From a virus: a stretch of DNA of 64,000 nt. The notes under the pieces were generated by a model that made no database searches, was not told the origin of the DNA, and worked only from the letters and a program-made list of their open reading frames with translations. The position numbers were made by a program, and so were the translations under genes. Positions 42,052 through 50,949 of the stretch are shown here, one piece after another (position 1 is the first letter of the stretch; every line of letters begins with the position of its first letter). The stretch spans positions 1 to 64,000 of IMG/VR virus record IMGVR_UViG_3300028377_000004. One strand, given 5' to 3'.

Positions 42052-42597
42052 ATGACCGGAATTATTTATATCATACAGGCTACAGGAACTGATCGCTATA
42101 AAGTAGGGTTTACTGCAAGAGACCCTGTAAAAAGATTAGCAGAGTTACAAATAGGAAGTCCTTTTCCACTGGAACTAAATCATTTCTTTTCAGGTTCGAT
42201 GCGAGAAGAAAAAGACTTGCACGAAGCCCTGAGCCCTTTTCATGTGGGCGGCGAATGGTTTGAAATCAAAATGGGTCCTCTTCTGGAAGCTATCTCCTAT
42301 ACTAAACAAAGCGTACTTGCTCCTTCTTCTAATTCAGACCTTGGGACTACTCAGGAAGATACCACATTAGAGAAGGGGGAGTATGGACCCATTAAGGTGG
42401 TGAAAGGTCCTCATAAGGGATGTGAGGGATTTTTTAGCGAAGATGTGGAGGAAGACCTGTGGAACGTGGAGGAAGGCTACCTCACCTTTCTAGAGGACTC
42501 TGAGAAAACGGGAGAAACCACTTTCCAAGTGACCAAAGTATATTTGGAAGGAGTCGGTTCTGTAATATTGCCGTATTCAGTTTTGGTTTCTATTTAA
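42052..42597 (+). CDS. T5orf172/MUG113-type GIY-YIG nuclease with extra C-terminal domain
   Basis: 181 residues. Residues 1-90 follow the T5orf172/MUG113 pattern: GIIYIIQATGTDRYKVGFTARDPVKRLAELQIGSPFPLEL, ending with EEKDLHEALSPFHVGGEWFEI. These are GIY-YIG-fold domains; the catalytic Tyr, Arg and Glu positions appear kept. A second part (about 122-181) has IKVVKGPHKGCEGFF, similar to a KOW-type RNA/protein-binding loop, which is unusual for this family. The gap of 165 bases before it holds nothing clear. Roles of such nucleases in phages range from mobile elements to DNA processing. Confidence 0.72.
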   Translation: MTGIIYIIQATGTDRYKVGFTARDPVKRLAELQIGSPFPLELNHFFSGSMREEKDLHEALSPFHVGGEWFEIKMGPLLEAISYTKQSVLAPSSNSDLGTTQEDTTLEKGEYGPIKVVKGPHKGCEGFFSEDVEEDLWNVEEGYLTFLEDSEKTGETTFQVTKVYLEGVGSVILPYSVLVSI

Positions 42598-42610
42598 AAA
42601 GACGGTTATT

Positions 42611-42648
42611 TTTTTATGGTATCTAGTCATAGACCATAAAAAGCCTTT
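42611..42648. other. A/T-flanked hairpin
   Basis: TATGGT(AT)CTA pairs with TAGACCATA around GTCA, extended by T-run/A-run pairing on the outside. The T-run lies before the hairpin on both strands, so it is not a normal terminator. It lies between the nuclease gene and the second virion block. Confidence 0.4.
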
Positions 42649-42669
42649 CACTCTCCTTCTGAGGTCCTA

Positions 42670-43191
42670 ATGAATCTTAAAAAACAGTTAATCCAATTAG
42701 GTGAAGACCACAAAGATCTTAGACCTCATCTGAAAGTCCTCGTAGATTATCTACAAGACAAAGAAGGGGGGTCGTGGTATGATAAGGGGGAAACTAGCCC
42801 TAAAACTGAACCTTCTGAGGCTCCAAGCCCTACTCATAAAATACCTGAAGGTAAAGACCAGATATTTTCAGGTTCACCGGATTCTCTGAGAGCTTTTAAT
42901 ACCGTCATCCTTCCTCAGATCCAGGCAAAAGCTGATGCTTTTTCTTTTGAGGATATGACCAAAATGATGGAAGAGATAGATTCCCTTGGTACCTCAAAAA
43001 ATACGGAATTAGAAAATGCTCTTATTGTATGTAAACCTGTTTCAATGAACACGGGTAAATTTTATCAAGAGATTCAAAACGTGTTCAAGGATTGGATGCG
43101 TCCCAAGTTAAAAGGGGAAGGACAAGGACAAGAGGAGGGATCTACAGAAAAAGAAGATTCTAAAAAAGAATACAACTTTAATTTTCAGTAA
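42670..43191 (+). CDS. Uncharacterised virion-block protein with LIxLGxxHxxLRxHL leader
   Basis: 173 residues. The N-terminus LKKQLIQLGEDHKDLRPHLKVLVDYL closely matches that of the protein at 54568-55140 (LKDPLIKLGNTHPELRDHLRHILSSL). A proline- and acid-rich linker follows, then a helical domain (SLRAFNTVILPQIQAKADAFSFEDMTKMMEEIDSLG), and a Gln/Glu-rich tail. It is the first gene of the second virion block. A targeting or prohead leader function for the shared segment is inference. Confidence 0.55.
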   Translation: MNLKKQLIQLGEDHKDLRPHLKVLVDYLQDKEGGSWYDKGETSPKTEPSEAPSPTHKIPEGKDQIFSGSPDSLRAFNTVILPQIQAKADAFSFEDMTKMMEEIDSLGTSKNTELENALIVCKPVSMNTGKFYQEIQNVFKDWMRPKLKGEGQGQEEGSTEKEDSKKEYNFNFQ

Positions 43192-43197
43192 ATAAAA

Positions 43198-44019
43198 ATG
43201 GCTATTCTACCAAATTCATCGTTTGTGCGGGTTTTGCATCTGGGAAACAGTCAAGGGTCTATTTATCTTAATGATATTGATACCTATTTAAACCGATATC
43301 CAGAGCTAAAAATCCCTGTCTACGTTCCTTTCGAGAGGACAATAGACATTCCATTAGTTGATGAGGTCTTGATCTCTTATAATAGGGGATCGCTTCATAA
43401 ACACGCTCAAAACAATCTCATTGAAGTCTTCATTTTCTCTGAGAAATCCGTAGTCGAACTAATAAATGTCACTAATCATCAGTCAAAACTTGATAGTGAT
43501 ATCATTTTAGTCAATACCAGCCTTTCTGATGTTACCGTTACCCTACCAGACCTTAGTATACTTCCAGAAGGGCGAGAAATCTTCATTAAGAAGACCACTG
43601 ACGATGTTAATAACCTGATTATAGAAGCACAGGTACCCGATCAAATTGATAGAGACTCTTTGGAAGTAATTACCTCCGCACCTTTTGGTGCCTTCACTTT
43701 AAGAGCAGGCGCTGGAGGTTGGTGGATAGCCTCAGAGCATCCTTCGGGAACTGTATTAGATGATGATGGTGGTGGGGGTGGTGGAGATTTCGAGCCCGTA
43801 AAAATCTATGCGAACTTAGCTTCTAGAGACTCTACGGAACCTAGTTTTGTTTATGTAGGAAAAGTCGAAGCCGTAGGTACTTCTGAGGATAGTCCCTCTT
43901 GGCGGATTTATCGTCAAAACGTAGCAAATACAAATACGCCACAGGAATTTGCGGGTGGCACAGTCGAGTATATTCATAAATGGACAGAAAGAGAATCATT
44001 GACCTACGAGGAGATCTAA
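43198..44019 (+). CDS. Tail fibre-like structural protein
   Basis: 273 residues. SDVTVTLPDLSILPEGREIFIKKTTDDVNNLIIEA (about 110-145) is the pattern of beta repeats found in phage fibre tips, with a Gly-rich hinge DDDGGGGGGDFEPVKIYANLASRD (about 188-210). The next gene starts immediately after the stop. It is likely a short fibre or appendage component; no enzymatic motif is visible. Confidence 0.6.
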   Translation: MAILPNSSFVRVLHLGNSQGSIYLNDIDTYLNRYPELKIPVYVPFERTIDIPLVDEVLISYNRGSLHKHAQNNLIEVFIFSEKSVVELINVTNHQSKLDSDIILVNTSLSDVTVTLPDLSILPEGREIFIKKTTDDVNNLIIEAQVPDQIDRDSLEVITSAPFGAFTLRAGAGGWWIASEHPSGTVLDDDGGGGGGDFEPVKIYANLASRDSTEPSFVYVGKVEAVGTSEDSPSWRIYRQNVANTNTPQEFAGGTVEYIHKWTERESLTYEEI

Positions 44020-44442
44020 ATGAGTGAGAAAATTATCAAAGTAGCGGGACTTTGGGAACGGGGTTGGTCAACACCCATCATGGAAGTAGACCTCTGGCAA
44101 TTCCCACTAAGAGACTTTGGAGTTCAAACATTGTATATGACTCCTATTTCTGGTATTGCATCGAACAAGGTTGAAGAAAGGTCTTCGCTTACTGAAATAT
44201 TGGAAGAGGCAGATCAGGAAGGACTTACCGTTGTTTTCGTGGACGAGAACGGAAGTTCCTCCCTAGAAGAATTTGAGCATCCTGACAAGGTACTTTACGT
44301 TTTTGGAAAAGCGGGAAGTGCTGCGACTATTCATGCTCGTTCCAAGGATCTCTCCATTAGCATTTCTACAGTAGCCAACAAAGGTCTTTTATGGCCGCAC
44401 CAAGCTGCTTCTATCGTCCTCTATGACCGACACCTGAAGTGA
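44020..44442 (+). CDS. Possible SPOUT-type RNA methyltransferase
   Basis: 140 residues, starting right after the stop of the previous gene. EFEHPDKVLYVFGKAGSAA followed by LSISISTVANKGLLWPHQAASIVLYDRHLK at the C-terminus resembles motifs 2 and 3 of TrmH/SPOUT methyltransferases (HPxxALYVFG; the knot region and the final xxASIVLYDR). The N-terminal part, EILEEADQEGLTVVFVDENGSSSL, fits the preceding alpha/beta unit. The family usually 2'-O-methylates tRNA or rRNA. The placement between virion genes is odd. The call is by pattern only. Confidence 0.42.
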   Translation: MSEKIIKVAGLWERGWSTPIMEVDLWQFPLRDFGVQTLYMTPISGIASNKVEERSSLTEILEEADQEGLTVVFVDENGSSSLEEFEHPDKVLYVFGKAGSAATIHARSKDLSISISTVANKGLLWPHQAASIVLYDRHLK

Positions 44443-44449
44443 GATTATT

Positions 44450-46051
44450 ATGGCTGTAACAATCACAGACAATCGCACCACTATTTCCGCTGCCAATGCC
44501 ACTACAGGTTGGACCAGCACGGCGGGTCATGATACTTTCACTGCGCAACCTTCTCCCGTTGAAGGTACTGCCTGCCTTGGTATGCAGGTATCTAATGCCC
44601 AAGAGGATGCGTATTTCACATTACCTGCTTCCGTAAATATGGGGGGCACCGGGACATTGGTCTATCAGTGGGTTTTTCCTCGTGGGGAAATGGCAACCAC
44701 TGCTAATGGGGGTATCCAACTCCAATTAGGAGACGGGACCAACCGTATAGGTTTTCACCTAGCGGGCGCTGACATCGCACCTTTTCGGCACGACCAAGGG
44801 CCAGTTGGTTGGCAGTGTATGGTTTTAGACACTGCAAATCTTCCTACGTCTTTCACGGTCTTATCAGGGTCAAGGGTGGGCCTTAACCTGTCTGCAATCA
44901 CACAGGTTGGAGTTGTCTTTACCACACTTGTTAAGTCTGTTGGTGGTGTGGAAAACTGTTTCTGGGATGTATCAAGACGAGGCACAGGGGGCTTGACTAT
45001 TACTGGAGGATCTGTTGGGGATCCAGGAAAGTTCTCAGAGATCGCAACCCTCGACCGGTCTACCGGAGCAGGACAAGGATACGGAATCATTAGACAGTTG
45101 GGTGCAGGTGTTTTTGGATTGCAAGGCCCTCTAACTTTTGGATCAGGTGCAACCGCTACTTATTTCTCAGACCAAAATGCTACCCTTGTTTTCGAAGATC
45201 GCAATTTCCTTGATGATAAATATACAGTTACAGTACAGGGGAGTGGAACTACTTTCCAATTGGGATTGCCTGCGGGAGCTACCGGGGGTTCTGATGGATG
45301 TACTTTTGTCACTCCCACAACCACTGCTTCTAGGTGGATAGCAACGGATACAGGAACTGCTAATCTCAACATTTATGGCTCTACCTTCACAGGATTTCGA
45401 GAGGGAATAGCTTTTTCTTCCGGAGCAAATGCAGTTGATCACGAGTTTTTCGGAAATACCGTCCGGCTATCTGGACAGGTAGACATGGGACGGGTGACTA
45501 CTCGAAAGAGCACTTTTACAGGATATTCGGGTGCGGACGGAGCCCTCCTCTGGAACGAAAATATTGATATTCAGGACTGCTCCTTTGAAGGTAATGCGGA
45601 TGCTACTAATAATCCAGCCGGTATTGAGCATCCCTCATCAGTAGGGACGCCCTATTCGTACCCAGACCTAACGTTCTCTTCTAATGATTTTGATATTTTC
45701 AACTCGTCAGGTTCTGCGATCACAGTACAGGCACAGGGAACGTCTAACCCTTCCACATCGAGGGGGTCGGCTGTTGCCATTGAAAATGTGGTTTCGCTCA
45801 CACTCACGGGATTGGAGACAGATTCTGAGGTCCGAATCTTTCGGGTTTCCGACAATTTGGAGCTAGGAGGTACCGAAAGCTCCACAGATACTTTTGTACT
45901 TTCCTACAACTATACGGGTGATACTGAAGTTTACATCGTAGTTCACCATCTCAATTTCAGATATCTTAGATTGGCAAATGTAACATTGACCTCTTCTAAC
46001 GCTGTTCTACCTATCCAACAACAGGTAGATCGGGTCTATAATAACCCATGA
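44450..46051 (+). CDS. Beta-helix-like virion protein
   Basis: 533 residues, starting 7 bases after the SPOUT-like gene. The sequence is Thr/Ser/Gly-rich. Residues about 200-420 show repeated short strands with Asn/Asp turns (LNIYGSTFTGFREGIAF, HEFFGNTVRLSGQVD, IDIQDCSFEGNADATN), typical of a right-handed beta helix as in phage tailspikes. No depolymerase active site can be identified by eye. It is likely a fibre or spike. Confidence 0.62.
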   Translation: MAVTITDNRTTISAANATTGWTSTAGHDTFTAQPSPVEGTACLGMQVSNAQEDAYFTLPASVNMGGTGTLVYQWVFPRGEMATTANGGIQLQLGDGTNRIGFHLAGADIAPFRHDQGPVGWQCMVLDTANLPTSFTVLSGSRVGLNLSAITQVGVVFTTLVKSVGGVENCFWDVSRRGTGGLTITGGSVGDPGKFSEIATLDRSTGAGQGYGIIRQLGAGVFGLQGPLTFGSGATATYFSDQNATLVFEDRNFLDDKYTVTVQGSGTTFQLGLPAGATGGSDGCTFVTPTTTASRWIATDTGTANLNIYGSTFTGFREGIAFSSGANAVDHEFFGNTVRLSGQVDMGRVTTRKSTFTGYSGADGALLWNENIDIQDCSFEGNADATNNPAGIEHPSSVGTPYSYPDLTFSSNDFDIFNSSGSAITVQAQGTSNPSTSRGSAVAIENVVSLTLTGLETDSEVRIFRVSDNLELGGTESSTDTFVLSYNYTGDTEVYIVVHHLNFRYLRLANVTLTSSNAVLPIQQQVDRVYNNP

Positions 46052-46151
46052 TCCTCAATGATGGAATTCACTATTCTATTTATTAGCTAGAGAAGTAGAC
46101 TCTAGGTCCCTTTATCTTTTTTAATATACAAACCCTCTCGGAGAATTCAAA

Positions 46152-48554
46152 ATGGTCGTAATTGATCCAGACAACTTAGACCGATTTCAGGTCATTTTCG
46201 GAACAGAAGCGGAACGCATTTCTTTGCGTCCTGTTTCTCTTACTGTAACCACACAGTCCTCTACAGGCAGCACTACTGTATCTACCACTACGTTCACGGA
46301 CTTAAATGCTACCTTCGACACCGATGGGGTAGCAGTAGGAGACGTCATCTGTGCCCAGACGAGTTTAGACTCCGGCCACTATATCATCACGAGCGTAGAC
46401 TCTGAGACGGAGCTTACGGTGGACACAGACGAAACTTTCACTACCTTTGAGGGGTCTACTGACATTGTATATGATATTAGGGAGCCGGGAGCAGGTTCAA
46501 TCGAACCCGGTGTTACGTTGCAGGCACTCTACTCCTTTGGTAAAGAGGAATGGAGAACCGACGTTGAAAACTTCGGCGGCGATGACTTGATTCGTCATAC
46601 ATTTCCTTTTGAGGCGATTACGTCGGAGCAGTTTGAGATTGGTGGTGGTAATGCACACACGGATTGGACATGGCAGAACGACTTCACTAGAAAAGCAGTA
46701 CGAACGGGAGGTTGGGCCGATAACATTACTAATGGTACAACCGAAGAAGAATATGCTGGGATTATTACACTTGGTGCTCTGGACTCTGATACTCAGGTCT
46801 ATTTCCAGCAAGAAAATGTAGATGCGGTCCCTACGAACTTTGAGTTCTTAGGACCTGTTAATGAAGCTATTCCTGTTTTCGAGACGGGAAATGACCGCAG
46901 GGGATTCCTCAAGCTATTTGCCCGGAAAAAAGCGAGAACGTATGCTGGTTCTGAGATCAGTGACATTGGTGTTACGACGATCCAGACGATTGTTAACCGT
47001 TTCCCGCTGGCGCACGCACTTGATGCTGCTATCTCAGTAAGTGATGGTGCTATCCTAGGATCTTCACCTTATAGAAATCAGCAGACAGTGGTCCCCTCAG
47101 CTTCCGCAGTTTTGGCGAACGTAGATGGCTTGACAGGAACTGTGACGGCTTCGGGAGAAACTTTCTTAGCAGATGGGGTTGTTGAGGGGGATTCGGTTCA
47201 TGTACTGGCAGGAACGCATGAAGGTATCTTTACCATCATCTCTGTAGATTCGGAGACGGTCCTAACGGTAGACACACAAGAGGAAGGACCTTTCACTGCG
47301 GTATCACCTAGTGTAGATGTAACAAGTACCATCCGACACGCTGACATCTCCTCCGGTGTCGCCAGTGACTATACGGACGGTGTTACTTCCAATATTGATG
47401 ATGATACAGGAACATTTACTTCGACTACCGGAGGGTTTACTGCCTCGGGAGTGGCGGTAGGAGACCTTCTTATTATCAGTGAGACTGGAAACGTTAATGC
47501 AGGGGTTTACAAGGTCCTCAATGTGGTTTCAGACACCGAACTTACAGTTGACACAGGGGATCGACCTTTCGTTGGTGATACTGCTATGGATTTCAGGGTA
47601 GTGCTTCCCGGCATGTATCTGGAATTCAAAGAGGATTTCATTACTCTTGGTGCTACTGGAGACTTGACTTTCGATTCCGCTACCCGTACTATTGAAAGAG
47701 CTTCGGGGTCTTGGGTAACAGATGAGGTTAGCACAGGTACAATTCTCACGGTAACAGGATCTGCGTCTAATAATGACGTGTATACTGTCGAATCCGTTAC
47801 TGCCACCACAATAACGCTAGTTCCCAGTAACACACTAGTCGACGAAGGCCCTACCTCAGATCCTACGCTCACTGCTTTTGATGCATATAAGAGATCCATT
47901 GGTGGGACTACTTATGCGTATAGATGGAGATTAACAGGAAATAACGCGAGTGCTGCCAATTGTTATCAATTCATTCAGCACCAACTGAGACAGCCTTCCG
48001 ATATTGACTATTCGGACGTAGGACATAGGGGAGATGTTACAGATCTTCTGATGAATTATGCTGCTCCTACGGGAGTTGGACTGGATATGTTTATCCAAGA
48101 CCTCTCTTCTTCCGATATCAATAATATGACGTTTCAGGACGCTACTGAAACGAATCGTCAGTTCCCTTTCTTGGCTGCGGGCCAGCTCAACTTCAACGTC
48201 AACTTGGTCAATGATACCAACGCGAAATATTGGCTTTTCTTTTCCGATGATAGTGCTGGAGATAATGCTGGAAATAACTTTGGAACAGAAAATGCTATTA
48301 TTGTTGAAGATGCGGATGGCGTTCCGATCGCGGGACAGGTTGGGGGTGACGGAACCATCTCATTCACTTTCGACTATGATGGTAATACACAAAGAGGAGC
48401 GGGGTCAGCAGGTACTAATGCTCCAGTGACCCTGGTTGCCATTGGACTTACCACGGCTCAGTACGTTATTGCTAACGGTACGATTGCAAGATCCGTTGCT
48501 AACGTTATCTCTGCGGTCGCCGCCTTGGAGAGGAATTATAGCAATCCTGCATGA
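46152..48554 (+). CDS. Virion protein with four GVxVGD repeats
   Basis: 800 residues. Four related units of about 50 residues are seen: near 45-95 (FDTDGVAVGDVICAQT then IITSVDSETELTVDT), 333-382 (FLADGVVEGDSVHVLA then IISVDSETVLTVDT), 412-465 (FTASGVAVGDLLIISE then VLNVVSDTELTVDT), and a diverged unit at about 505-560. Between and after them are unique beta-rich parts, with a C-terminal domain containing YWLFFSDDSAGDNAGNNFG. It resembles phage tail or baseplate appendage proteins. A 100-base gap precedes it and a structured 201-base gap follows. Confidence 0.62.
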   Translation: MVVIDPDNLDRFQVIFGTEAERISLRPVSLTVTTQSSTGSTTVSTTTFTDLNATFDTDGVAVGDVICAQTSLDSGHYIITSVDSETELTVDTDETFTTFEGSTDIVYDIREPGAGSIEPGVTLQALYSFGKEEWRTDVENFGGDDLIRHTFPFEAITSEQFEIGGGNAHTDWTWQNDFTRKAVRTGGWADNITNGTTEEEYAGIITLGALDSDTQVYFQQENVDAVPTNFEFLGPVNEAIPVFETGNDRRGFLKLFARKKARTYAGSEISDIGVTTIQTIVNRFPLAHALDAAISVSDGAILGSSPYRNQQTVVPSASAVLANVDGLTGTVTASGETFLADGVVEGDSVHVLAGTHEGIFTIISVDSETVLTVDTQEEGPFTAVSPSVDVTSTIRHADISSGVASDYTDGVTSNIDDDTGTFTSTTGGFTASGVAVGDLLIISETGNVNAGVYKVLNVVSDTELTVDTGDRPFVGDTAMDFRVVLPGMYLEFKEDFITLGATGDLTFDSATRTIERASGSWVTDEVSTGTILTVTGSASNNDVYTVESVTATTITLVPSNTLVDEGPTSDPTLTAFDAYKRSIGGTTYAYRWRLTGNNASAANCYQFIQHQLRQPSDIDYSDVGHRGDVTDLLMNYAAPTGVGLDMFIQDLSSSDINNMTFQDATETNRQFPFLAAGQLNFNVNLVNDTNAKYWLFFSDDSAGDNAGNNFGTENAIIVEDADGVPIAGQVGGDGTISFTFDYDGNTQRGAGSAGTNAPVTLVAIGLTTAQYVIANGTIARSVANVISAVAALERNYSNPA

Positions 48555-48576
48555 TTTCAAGGTCTTATATATAAAG

Positions 48577-48665
48577 ACGTCTTACTGTCTCAGGCACTTT
48601 TAAGCCTATGATCGAAGCTTGCTACTCCCACTTCAAGGTGGGAGTAGCAAGACAAGATAAGACGT
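48577..48665 (+). other. Candidate structured RNA element in intergenic region
   Basis: A perfect 14-bp hairpin (48618-48631 with 48638-48651, loop TTCAAG) is enclosed by a closing stem ACGTCTTA (48577-48584) with TAAGACGT (48658-48665), plus TGTCT with AGACA next to it. A small hairpin AGGC/GCCT lies at 48592-48607. Together this forms a possible three-way junction. There is no T-run, so not a normal terminator. It lies between two virion genes. Confidence 0.5.
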
Positions 48666-48755
48666 ATCCAGAACCGTCATCTCAATGATAGTTAATCATA
48701 AAACTTATACGCAGCCTCCAAGGTGCGTACCCCCTTAATAGAAGAGGAGTAAATA

Positions 48756-49283
48756 ATGTCAGAAGAAGAGAATAATGAAGAGTTTTTAGAGATCGAACTA
48801 GAATCCATTGAAGAAGAAGTAGAGGAAGAGGATTTTTATGTTTTGGAAGATGTAGTATCTGAGCCTCCTCCAGCGCCACCTGAAGAGGAAGAGCCCCCCA
48901 AGGAGGTAATACCCGTTGAGAATGGTACCCCCATTAAAAAACAAACGGGGAAAGTAGATCATCTCTTTACAGAAATTGAACCCTTGATTATGGCAGCGGG
49001 AGCTGGTAGAGTAACTCGTCGACAGATAAGATATCGCCTCTTCCGGATTAGGGAAGGGGGTCGTATCCGAGAGGCGTATGATCTAGGTCTAAAATCTTTT
49101 ATGGAAGCTCAATTCACGTCAGAGATGACGTGGGAGAATTTCACCTTTGAGTGGGATGTTGCTCCTAATAACCCCCTTAAAGTCATTCCTAAAGATATCA
49201 GTAATTACGAATGGTTAGACCTAGGAGGTAAGTTTGATGGTGCAGACAAGAAAGTCCCACCGGCTTTCTCTCAACAGAAGTAA
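48756..49283 (+). CDS. Acidic-tailed protein of the virion block
   Basis: 175 residues with a strong GAGGAG ribosome site. The N-terminal 65 residues are almost only Glu, Pro and hydrophobic residues (EENNEEFLEIELESIEEEVEEEDFYVLED, then PPPAPPEEEEPPKE), probably disordered. The C-terminal domain (about 68-160) has RVTRRQIRYRLFRIREGGRIREAYDLG and may bind nucleic acid or a partner. No family is recognised. It precedes the two paralogous structural genes. Confidence 0.52.
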   Translation: MSEEENNEEFLEIELESIEEEVEEEDFYVLEDVVSEPPPAPPEEEEPPKEVIPVENGTPIKKQTGKVDHLFTEIEPLIMAAGAGRVTRRQIRYRLFRIREGGRIREAYDLGLKSFMEAQFTSEMTWENFTFEWDVAPNNPLKVIPKDISNYEWLDLGGKFDGADKKVPPAFSQQK

Positions 49284-49327
49284 GGTAGGATACGCAGTAG
49301 TAAGTATATTTTTAAGGTTAAGGTCCT

Positions 49328-50935
49328 ATGGCAGAAATGAAGTTCATACGAGTACCTCCAGACTCTACAGGGAAGAGGGTCACGCACGGACTTACGATTC
49401 ACCTCCTATATAATGGGGGAACGCAGGATTTTGAGTTGGGAGATACTGTAATAGGCGAAAACTCTGGTGCCATCGGAGAAGTAGGACTTGTTCAGGAGGG
49501 AAGTACCACTGAACAAGGGGCACTTCATGTCATTATGGCTTTGGAAAGTCCTGACTCCTTTTCACAAAACGAAAATATAATAGTAAATGGAACTACTTAC
49601 GCTCAAGTAGCAAGTCAGATTCCAGTATACTCGCAGCATGTACAAATGGTTGGGGGCAATAACACCACGCACACAGTCGCCGTTGATGAGAAAGGCGCTA
49701 TGTTCACTAGGGCCGCGGAGGGTTCGCAGCAATTTGATGCTTTCGGCAAACTGGAGGTATCACAAAGAACGACCATTGGGGAATACACCTTCAATTATGA
49801 TCGCCAAGACGAGTATATAGAGTATGAAGAATTAGGATCTGGAGTGGTCACACACCAACCTGATTATTCAGGAATTTTGTTTACCTGCGGATCCAACACT
49901 GGTGACGTTGCTCGTGGTACCTCACACCTATACCATAAGTACCAACCCTCTATCGGACAGGTATTCCAAGCTACGGTATCTATGGGGGATGAGGGCAAGG
50001 ACAATTTAATAAGAAGATGGGGTTATTTTGATCAAAAAGATGGTATGTTTTTTGAATTAAATGGTTCTGACCTATCTGTGGTAATCAGGTCATCTGCTAC
50101 TGGAACAGTTGCGGAGACTAGGATTCTACAAAAAGATTGGAATGTAGATCGATTAAATGGGGAGGGGGGTACTTTCAACCTGAGTGGGGAAAACCTTGAT
50201 ATTACGAAAATCAATATATGGTGGATCGACTTTCAATGGTTGGGAGCGGGGAGAGTCCGTTTTGGTATTGTGATAGACGGAGTCCGAATCACAATACATT
50301 CCCAAACCGGAAACATATCTCACCTCCCCTACACGTCCACAGGGACTCTTCCAGTCCGTTTCTGTCAAGAAAACGTAGGTTCGGTAACTTCCTCTAGTCA
50401 GATGCGTGTGGTATGCTGTACGGTAGGTTGTGAGGGAGACTTCAAACCACAACATATAGGATTCTCCCCTCAATTTGACACCCCTCCTATAGCGGTAAAC
50501 TCCTTTACCGAAAAACCCTTATTTAGTGCTAGGTCCAAAGTGGAGTTCAAAGGGAAAGAAAATAGAGCAGTTATCTTGGCTCGAACGCTAACAGGTATTG
50601 TTACTGGGGCTCCTATCGCCATTCGTATCTATAAAAATGCAACACTTACTGGGGATCTATGGGTCTTAGATCCGGGACCCAGCAGTTCAGGGGAATTGGA
50701 CGGAAATGCCACCGCAGTAACGGGGGGGAGACTTCTTTGGAGTAAGATCCTCGCCCCCAACGAAAGTATAGAGCAAGATATCTCTTACCTGTTTAATTAT
50801 GAACAGGGGGAAACCATTAAAAGACATGCTAATATAGCAGAATACGATACCTACACACTAACTGCACGTCTGATTGATCCCGATGATCCTCCAGCAAAAG
50901 TTTCTATTACTTTGAACTGGCTTGAAATTCAATAA
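49328..50935 (+). CDS. Virion structural protein, tandem paralogue A
   Basis: 535 residues. The core RRWGYFDQKDGMFFELNGSDLSVVIRSSATG, NVDRLNGEGGTFNLS and IWWIDFQWLGAGRVRFGIVIDG matches a large tail/baseplate family of myoviruses. The next gene encodes a homologue of almost the same length (537 residues) that shares the start, IRVPPDSxGKR, and most motifs, so the pair arose by duplication. It is probably an appendage protein; the two copies may build alternate rings or bind different targets. Confidence 0.75.
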   Translation: MAEMKFIRVPPDSTGKRVTHGLTIHLLYNGGTQDFELGDTVIGENSGAIGEVGLVQEGSTTEQGALHVIMALESPDSFSQNENIIVNGTTYAQVASQIPVYSQHVQMVGGNNTTHTVAVDEKGAMFTRAAEGSQQFDAFGKLEVSQRTTIGEYTFNYDRQDEYIEYEELGSGVVTHQPDYSGILFTCGSNTGDVARGTSHLYHKYQPSIGQVFQATVSMGDEGKDNLIRRWGYFDQKDGMFFELNGSDLSVVIRSSATGTVAETRILQKDWNVDRLNGEGGTFNLSGENLDITKINIWWIDFQWLGAGRVRFGIVIDGVRITIHSQTGNISHLPYTSTGTLPVRFCQENVGSVTSSSQMRVVCCTVGCEGDFKPQHIGFSPQFDTPPIAVNSFTEKPLFSARSKVEFKGKENRAVILARTLTGIVTGAPIAIRIYKNATLTGDLWVLDPGPSSSGELDGNATAVTGGRLLWSKILAPNESIEQDISYLFNYEQGETIKRHANIAEYDTYTLTARLIDPDDPPAKVSITLNWLEIQ

Positions 50936-50949
50936 AATATCAGGTTATT

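Noticed and set aside
42611-42648. Hairpin as terminator of the nuclease gene
   Set aside because: The T-run lies before the stem rather than after it on both strands.
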